Notes under the pieces: model-generated
What the model saw: only the letters and a program-made list of their open reading frames with translations
Told to the model about the DNA's origin: nothing
The model's database searches: none
Position numbers and translations under genes: made by a program
Source: Nitrospirae bacterium GWC2_56_14
Lineage (GTDB): Bacteria; Nitrospirota; UBA9217
Assembly (NCBI GenBank): GCA_001803705.1
Contig: MHDY01000220.1
Span: 211 to 11,452, forward strand
DNA: 11,242 nucleotides
Direction of reading: 5' to 3'
In this document: piece after piece, positions 6,650 to 11,242 of the stretch
How the letters are laid out: each line of letters opens with the position of its first letter
How positions within the stretch are numbered: the stretch's first letter is position 1

Positions 6650-6699
6650 ATAAATTCCAGAGTCTGGAGCGCCCGGCAATTAGCATGCGGGTTCTCAAT

Positions 6700-6717
6700 T
6701 GTGTAATGGTTTACACA
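6700..6717. promoter_or_regulatory. 18-bp dyad TGTGTAA-N4-TTACACA, possible operator
   Basis: Perfect 7-bp arms with a 4-bp centre (6700-6706 and 6711-6717). The geometry resembles sites of dimeric helix-turn-helix regulators such as the CRP/FNR superfamily, though the half-site is not a known consensus that I can name. No U tract follows on either strand, which argues against a terminator. It lies about 95 bases upstream of the candidate -10. Confidence 0.4.
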
Positions 6718-6759
6718 CCAAGCATCCAGATAACTAAATCTTCCAGGCATAAGCCTCGT

Positions 6760-6807
6760 CTTTACTGATGGAGAGCTAAAGTTCCGGCGCGTTCTGCCGT
6801 AGTAAAG
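6760..6807 (-). repeat. Structured 3' flank of pilQ (inverted repeat CTTTACT/AGTAAAG)
   Basis: The 7-bp arms ctttact (6760-6766) and agtaaag (6801-6807) begin immediately after the pilQ stop in transcription order. They enclose a smaller CGGC-N7-GCCG hairpin (6785-6799). No U tract follows. It may protect the pilQ mRNA end or have no role. Confidence 0.3.
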
Positions 6808-9114
6808 CTAAATTACTTCCGCCCGAACGATGTTCGGCTTTACAAAGATCAGGAGCTCCCGCTTCTGTTCCGAGGCAAAATTAGTGCGGAACAACCAACC
6901 AATGAGCGGTAGGTCGCCGAAAAACGGCACTTTAGAGACGCTCTCACCGCGTTCGAGGATCAGGATGCCGCCGATCACGGCTGTCTCACCGTCTGAAAGA
7001 AGAAGTTCCGTTTCAGCCTCGTTTTTTCGTATGGACGGTGAACCATTTACCACGATAGAAGAATCAGGCGCGTTTTTCTTGGCCAGGATCTTCATGAAAA
7101 TCTTATTATCAGGCGTTACGTGCGGTGTAACTATCAGCTCCAAAGTGGCATCAATGAATGACACCGACGTACCCCCATCCTTCGCTGCGCTTTGATAGGG
7201 GACGGACACGCCTTGCGAGATCTTCGCTTCTTTGTTGTCAAGAGCGCTTACTCGGGGAGTTGAGATCACCTTACCCTCGCCGGTGCTCTCCAGTGCCGAC
7301 AGGACAAGGTCAAGATTGAAGGCTTTGCTGAGCGATCCAAAGGTGAACCCGATAGCGCCGCCCGCGCCCTGTCCGGTCGCTGCCGGGAGATTCACGAGGT
7401 AACGTCCCACTCCGGAAGGCCCGGCAGCCGCCCCTGGCGCTCCGGTTACTCCGATCGAGTTCGGGAACTGGAGCCCGGTGGGATTGCCTGTTCCCGCACC
7501 TGATTTATAGTCGAGGCCCCACTGTACGCCGAGTTCGCGGGAAAAGTTGAGCGTTGCTTCTACGATCTTCGCCTCGATCATAACCTGTGGGATGGCCTTA
7601 TCGAGCACCTTGATGAGCGCAAGGACCTCATCCATGTTGCGGGCGATGTCCTTAATGATGAGGGTGTTGGTCCGTTCGTCCGCCACGGTCTCGCCGCGGG
7701 GCGACAAGGATTTCTTGAGTGTCGGTTCCAGCGTCTTGGCGGCGGTATAGTTTATGGAAACCACCCTGGTTACCAGGTCCTCAGCCTTCTTTTTCGATTC
7801 CTTTGCTCTGAACTGATCCTCGGACTCCTTCGTCAGATCTGCGGTGCTGGCGATACGAAGGATATTTTCCTCGAGTACATAACCCAAGCCGTTCATTCTC
7901 AAAATAATGTCCATGGCCTGGTCCCAGGGGATCTTGACCATGCGCACCGTGACCTTGCCCTTCACATCCGGCGCAAGAATGATGTTCAGGTTCGCCACCT
8001 CGGCAAAGAGACGCATCACCGTTATCAGGTCAGCATCCTGAAGGTCCAAGGATATCTTTTTCCCCGTATACCTGCTTGTTGTGCCAACGACCAGTGCCTC
8101 TTCTTGTGACAGAGGCCTGATTGCTGCATCCTCGGCCGCTTCTTTAGCAGGCGCTGCAGGCTGCACCGGAGGTGCCGTGACCTCTTTTTCTGAGACAGCC
8201 GTTGTTGGTGGAGCCTCTGCAGCCTTTTCCTGGACCGGGACCTCAGCAGCTGCCTCTGGCGCTGCAGCAGCGGCAACATTCATGGCGACAATGACGGTAT
8301 TTCCGCTCGGCGTGACAGTGTACTCCATGGTTTTCGTAAGATCGAGCACCACACGCACTTTTTTCTCGTCACGGTCCTTATGCTGGCCCACGCGCACTTT
8401 GTCGAGGCCGCCCTTCCGGACGGGGATCACGGTCGGCCGTACTTTGTGAATGGCCCCGGGAATGTCAATGACCAGTCTTTTCCCTTCAAGCATGAACGTG
8501 TTCGGCTGTATGGTGCCGTTGCCGGTGATGACGACATTGACGCCGTCCTTTCCCGCCTTTGCCTTCACCGATGTTACCACGGTTGCCGTGCCTTTTTCCT
8601 GAATGGATGCCTCAGCCGCGGGTACAGGTGCAACCGGCTCTGCAGGAGGGACAGCGGTGATGGTCTCCGTTTCGGCCTTCGCCGTATCCACCGGTTTGGC
8701 AAGTTCAACGATCAGCTTTCCGTTCAACTGGTATACCTTGGTATCCGCCGCCTGTGACAGGCCTATCTCAAGGCGTGCGATCGAGTCCATTTGCGTCGGT
8801 GTGATCGTGCCTACGGTTCCTATGTTCACGATCAGGGGATCCTTGAAGTTGCTGATATCGGCATCAGGGATATCAACGACCAGCCGAAGCGGCTCTGTGA
8901 GCTGAAACGACGTGTACTGCAGAATGGGGTCTCCGCCGGAGATGACTAGTTCGGTCTTGCCGTCCGCTTCTCGCGGTTCGATCTTGTCAATGACAACCAG
9001 CTGAGTCCCCTGTGTTGCCGACGGTGTCGTACCGGCGCAGCCGTTCAACATGAAGATAAAGGGAACAAGGAGCAGCAAGCAGCTTATTGTGATACGGGGT
9101 TGAACGGACTTCAT
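6808..9114 (-). CDS. pilQ: Type IV pilus secretin PilQ, with lipobox
   Basis: Forms the gated outer-membrane ring through which the type IV pilus passes. It has 768 residues. A signal peptide (1-25) ends in L-N-G-C, so cysteine 26 is probably lipidated. Two AMIN domains, about 40-141 and 178-280, are of the kind that binds peptidoglycan. They are joined by Ala/Pro/Glu-rich linkers (148-175, 281-338) that both contain a (V/I)QEK motif. An N0/STN domain (about 350-423), an N1/KH-like domain (about 447-520) and the secretin barrel domain (520-765) follow. The barrel ends in the hallmark VPFFGDLPLIGWLFR (729-743) and a KRELLIFVKPNIV strand. A Gly/Ala-rich insert lies at 538-590. The start ATG at 9114 overlaps the pilP stop (ATGA), with AGGAGGGG upstream. 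Last gene of the pilMNOPQ run. The next genes are lipoproteins, not the aroK/aroB pair often found behind pilQ in other proteobacteria. Confidence 0.97.
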   Translation of the reverse strand: MKSVQPRITISCLLLLVPFIFMLNGCAGTTPSATQGTQLVVIDKIEPREADGKTELVISGGDPILQYTSFQLTEPLRLVVDIPDADISNFKDPLIVNIGTVGTITPTQMDSIARLEIGLSQAADTKVYQLNGKLIVELAKPVDTAKAETETITAVPPAEPVAPVPAAEASIQEKGTATVVTSVKAKAGKDGVNVVITGNGTIQPNTFMLEGKRLVIDIPGAIHKVRPTVIPVRKGGLDKVRVGQHKDRDEKKVRVVLDLTKTMEYTVTPSGNTVIVAMNVAAAAAPEAAAEVPVQEKAAEAPPTTAVSEKEVTAPPVQPAAPAKEAAEDAAIRPLSQEEALVVGTTSRYTGKKISLDLQDADLITVMRLFAEVANLNIILAPDVKGKVTVRMVKIPWDQAMDIILRMNGLGYVLEENILRIASTADLTKESEDQFRAKESKKKAEDLVTRVVSINYTAAKTLEPTLKKSLSPRGETVADERTNTLIIKDIARNMDEVLALIKVLDKAIPQVMIEAKIVEATLNFSRELGVQWGLDYKSGAGTGNPTGLQFPNSIGVTGAPGAAAGPSGVGRYLVNLPAATGQGAGGAIGFTFGSLSKAFNLDLVLSALESTGEGKVISTPRVSALDNKEAKISQGVSVPYQSAAKDGGTSVSFIDATLELIVTPHVTPDNKIFMKILAKKNAPDSSIVVNGSPSIRKNEAETELLLSDGETAVIGGILILERGESVSKVPFFGDLPLIGWLFRTNFASEQKRELLIFVKPNIVRAEVI

Positions 9115-9680
9115 TGCATCCCCTCCTGTTTTTTCCGGAGATTAATAATAATCTCCCTGCGATCATCAGCGCCCATATAGTTTTTAAACTTTTCCTCAAG
9201 CACCAGGGAATCCTGGTTTATCTTTTTCACCACCGCTCGGTTCGGACCGATCCGCGTCCCGACATGCACAAAATACCCCTTGCCATCCGGACCTTCCAGC
9301 ATAGCATTATAGCCGAATCCGCCCCAGAGAATGCCGGTCATTTTGAACTCGCTGATGGAATAGCGCTCCAGCGGCGGAAGGTTGGACTGGCTAAGCTGCT
9401 TGGTCTCGCGGGTCACAATAGGAGAGAAAGGATCACGTCGACCCGCAGGATCGTAGGCATAGTCGGATTGGCTTTGGCCGGGAATAACGACACCCGCTGT
9501 CAGCGTCATTTGCGAAGTGACCGCCTGCGCCGCCTGCTTCGCCTTGTCTGCCGCCGGGCCGGTTGTTGTCTTCGAGTCAGAGCACCCGGCGCTGACGATC
9601 AGCAAAACTACCAAGAAGCCGGGGAGCGTTCCCGGCGGACTACCGGGTCTTTTTTGCTGGTGTTTTTGGCGCTGTCTCAA
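9111..9680 (-). CDS. pilP: PilP, inner-membrane lipoprotein linking PilNO to the PilQ secretin
   Basis: PilP bridges the PilN/PilO periplasmic scaffold and the N0 domain of PilQ. It has 189 residues. A basic, unusually long n-region (1-13) and hydrophobic core (20-31) lead to lipobox S-A-G-C with cysteine 33. A flexible Ala/Lys-rich segment follows. The family's DPF motif appears in YDPAGRRDPFSPI (76-88), which is thought to be the region contacting the secretin. The C-terminal beta-sandwich covers about 107-165 (FKMTGILWGGFGYNAMLEGPDG...VHVGTRIG). The start is a TTG at 9680: no ATG or GTG lies between it and the signal peptide, and GGAG sits eight bases upstream. This start overlaps the end of pilO by 41 nt, so the two are probably translationally coupled. 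The stop overlaps the pilQ ATG. Confidence 0.93.
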   Translation of the reverse strand: MRQRQKHQQKRPGSPPGTLPGFLVVLLIVSAGCSDSKTTTGPAADKAKQAAQAVTSQMTLTAGVVIPGQSQSDYAYDPAGRRDPFSPIVTRETKQLSQSNLPPLERYSISEFKMTGILWGGFGYNAMLEGPDGKGYFVHVGTRIGPNRAVVKKINQDSLVLEEKFKNYMGADDRREIIINLRKKQEGMQ

Positions 9681-10257
9681 CTTTCTTCTCCGCTGCGGCG
9701 AACGTCATAGCCGTACAATCGATATTAATTTGCATTGCTCCATCCGGGCCCGCCTTCGGCTGGCCCATCTTGATGTTCAATATATTCACGATGCGCTTCA
9801 CTTTGCCGATACTGTCAAAAAACATCCCGACATTATGATACCCGCCGATCAGATTCACAGAGATGGGAATCTCCTCATAAAGTCCGCTCGAATGAGTTCG
9901 CCGCTTCTCGGGTTTCCACAGCTTGAGCGTGAGGCCGGACTTGTTCACGAGGCCCTGGATCTCGCCGAGCAGCGTCGACACCTCGGTCTCCTGCGGCAAC
10001 TGCTCGGAGAGGACCTTCAGCTTAGCATTGAGCGTCACGACCTCCTGTTCGAGGTCGGCCAGTTTTTTTATCCGTTCGTCATTGGCCCGTATCGTTGCCT
10101 GTGTCTCGGACAAGATTTTTTCATTCTTTCTGATTTCGGAGATCATGGGGATGTACTGAAAGTAAATGAATAGTCCGACCAGCACGCACAGGAACCCGAT
10201 GAAGCCGTAGAGCCGGGTCTTTGCAGGAATCTTCTGTATTTTATCGACGAGACCCAT
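9640..10257 (-). CDS. pilO: PilO, inner-membrane pilus alignment protein
   Basis: A bitopic inner-membrane protein that pairs with PilN and holds PilP. It has 205 residues. A short cytoplasmic N-terminus is followed by one membrane segment (about 17-36), a periplasmic coiled coil (about 40-95, rich in Lys/Glu/Leu heptads) and a ferredoxin-like C-terminal domain (about 100-185). The last part includes IPISVNLIGGYHNVGMFFDSI, a conserved PilO pattern, and ends in a Lys/Pro/Ala-rich tail. ATG at 10257 shares one base with the pilN stop (TAATG), with AGGGAGA just upstream, so translation is coupled. The 3' end overlaps pilP. Confidence 0.95.
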   Translation of the reverse strand: MGLVDKIQKIPAKTRLYGFIGFLCVLVGLFIYFQYIPMISEIRKNEKILSETQATIRANDERIKKLADLEQEVVTLNAKLKVLSEQLPQETEVSTLLGEIQGLVNKSGLTLKLWKPEKRRTHSSGLYEEIPISVNLIGGYHNVGMFFDSIGKVKRIVNILNIKMGQPKAGPDGAMQINIDCTAMTFAAAEKKVETAPKTPAKKTR

Positions 10258-10805
10258 TACTCTCCCTTGACCTTGAATTGAAGTTTGTACTGATAGAGAT
10301 CGATGTTTTCGATCTTGGACTGTCTCGACTCAAGGAGTATCACCTCGCTGAAAAAGGGGTCGGCCTTAAGGTTGTCGACAAAATGAACCACTTCATTGTT
10401 CGAAAAAGCCGTTCCTTCGATATTCAGCACCCCAACGCTTTCTGCGAGCGACGTAAGATTCAGCCCCTTGGGCAAGGCCTTGCTGATCTTATCAAGAACC
10501 TTGACAGGGCCGCTTTGATTCTTTTTCAGCTGTTCAATGACCCCGATCTTTTCCAGAACTTTTTTCCGGTCCTCTTCAACATTGGCAACTTTCTCCAGCT
10601 TTTTTTTCTGATCGGCAACGGTTGCTTTTGCGGTGTTGACCTTCCCTTGCAGTTCGACGGTCTGGGCTGTCAATTTCATCCAAAAGAACGCTATGCCGCC
10701 CACGGTCACCGTAAGCAGCAACAGGCCAAGGACCAGCTGCTGCTGCAATTCGGTCAGTTTTTTCGGAGGTTTCCGCTTGGTCGGGAGGAGATTTATCTTT
10801 ATCAT
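10257..10805 (-). CDS. pilN: PilN, inner-membrane pilus assembly protein
   Basis: PilN binds the cytoplasmic PilM ring through its N-terminus and dimerises with PilO in the periplasm. It has 182 residues. The N-terminal INLLP motif (4-8), the PilM-docking peptide, is at its usual place. One membrane segment (about 24-42), a coiled coil (about 45-95, with a run of lysines) and a ferredoxin-like C-terminal domain (about 100-180) follow. The frame is open upstream to 10850, but the ATG at 10805 places INLLP exactly where the family has it and overlaps the pilM stop by ATGA, so I chose it. A GAGGAGG lies about 11 nt upstream. Eight consecutive A (10607-10600 on the minus strand) sit in codons 67-69. 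Confidence 0.95.
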   Translation of the reverse strand: MIKINLLPTKRKPPKKLTELQQQLVLGLLLLTVTVGGIAFFWMKLTAQTVELQGKVNTAKATVADQKKKLEKVANVEEDRKKVLEKIGVIEQLKKNQSGPVKVLDKISKALPKGLNLTSLAESVGVLNIEGTAFSNNEVVHFVDNLKADPFFSEVILLESRQSKIENIDLYQYKLQFKVKGE

Positions 10806-11242
10806 CGGTCCCCGGGCCTCCTCATGGCAAGTCCCACCGCCACAGCGCATAGAGGTGCTGCCTCTTCAATGAGGGCGGGATCAAAACGCTTTGGATCAAC
10901 TTTCAGGTTTTTGAAAGGGTTCGTAACTTCCACCGGGATCTCAAGCCGCTCCGAGAGGACGGTGCTGAACTGCCCGATCCGCGCGCACCCTCCCGATACC
11001 AGTACCCGCGCGACCTGTTCGTTGCCGGTCGTGGATCGAAAGAACTCGAATGAACGCTGCGTCTCGGCCACAATGTCCTCGGTAACCGTGGCGATAGCGG
11101 CCGCCAGTTGCTCCCGGTCAGCACCTTCCACTTCCTCGCCCCGCTTCACCTTCTCGGCGTCCTCGTAGGACAGCCCGAAATCGCGTTGCAGCGCCTCGGT
11201 ATAGCGGTTGCCGCCGACCGTGATGTCACGGGTAAAGATCGA
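10802..11242 (-). CDS. pilM: PilM, actin-like ATPase of the type IV pilus, 5' part outside window
   Basis: A cytoplasmic FtsA/actin-fold ATPase that recruits PilN and couples the inner-membrane platform to the alignment complex. Only the C-terminal 146 residues are present. The fragment opens with SIFTRDITVGGNRYTEALQ, matching the PilM stretch where the second half of the actin fold begins. A later LVSGGCARIGQF (81-92 of the fragment) is the adenosine/phosphate-binding glycine motif of this superfamily. The following VEVTNPFKNLKVDPKRFDP and the alanine-rich terminal helix are also typical. Its TGA overlaps the pilN ATG. First gene of the operon visible here; its promoter lies outside the window. 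Confidence 0.95.
   Translation of the reverse strand, partial: SIFTRDITVGGNRYTEALQRDFGLSYEDAEKVKRGEEVEGADREQLAAAIATVTEDIVAETQRSFEFFRSTTGNEQVARVLVSGGCARIGQFSTVLSERLEIPVEVTNPFKNLKVDPKRFDPALIEEAAPLCAVAVGLAMRRPGDR

Larger units (their letters stand above)
6554..6807. other. Intergenic region between pilQ and the lipoprotein genes
   Basis: This 254-nt gap has no credible gene. It holds inverted repeats (6630-6649, 6656-6668, 6700-6717, 6760-6807) and a weak promoter candidate (6590-6624), listed separately. A 13-bp palindrome tccagaGtctgga (6656-6668) is followed on the minus strand by A+T-rich sequence and could be a feeble terminator. I see no strong stem with a U tract behind pilQ, so read-through from the pil operon into the lipoprotein genes is possible. 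I looked for GEMM/c-di-GMP riboswitch core sequences and did not find them. Confidence 0.6.

Noticed and set aside
6554..6807. Possible c-di-GMP (GEMM) or other riboswitch behind pilQ
   Set aside because: The conserved GEMM core segments are absent on both strands; only simple inverted repeats are present.
9517..10173. Plus-strand open frame of 218 codons opposite pilO and pilP
   Set aside because: Antisense shadow of confident genes, without a recognisable fold or signal.
10221..11168. Plus-strand open frame of 315 codons opposite pilN and pilM
   Set aside because: It lies entirely antisense to two well-identified pil genes and shows no family features.

Overview
The window reads as a diderm (Gram-negative) bacterial chromosome segment of moderate GC. 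Every gene I can support lies on the minus strand. The mix of a type IV pilus alignment/secretin operon, several predicted outer-membrane lipoproteins and a HEAT-repeat protein resembling the DVU0298 family suggests the Desulfobacterota (Geobacter-like) or Nitrospirota. That placement is inference from gene content, not from a marker gene.

Layout in transcription order, from high to low coordinates: (1) pilM (5' part missing), pilN, pilO, pilP and pilQ, 11242-6808. These are tightly packed with 4-nt, 1-nt, 41-nt and 4-nt overlaps. They encode the cytoplasmic actin-like ring protein, the two inner-membrane bitopic proteins, the inner-membrane-to-secretin linker lipoprotein and the outer-membrane secretin. 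(2) A 254-nt gap (6554-6807) with several inverted repeats and a possible promoter. (3) Three consecutive predicted lipoproteins: a small single Ig-like protein (6553-6080), an 891-residue protein with about six Ig-like (invasin/Big_1-type) modules and acidic Ca-binding-like loops (6047-3372), and a 559-residue protein with a YfaP/DUF2135-like C-terminal domain (3261-1582). (4) A strong hairpin terminator, then a HEAT-repeat protein (1491-841) ending at a textbook intrinsic terminator. (5) A near-consensus housekeeping promoter and the 5' part of dnaJ (702-1, running off the window).

The pil genes form the standard envelope-spanning subcomplex through which the pilus passes. PilQ here carries a lipobox, so it may be a self-piloting liposecretin. 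The three lipoproteins behind it are not standard pil genes. Their position, signal peptides and adhesin-like modules make them candidates for surface factors linked to the pilus, which is the most interesting hypothesis here. The HEAT-repeat gene and dnaJ look like separate transcription units. I found no tRNA, rRNA, CRISPR, transposase or recognisable riboswitch.
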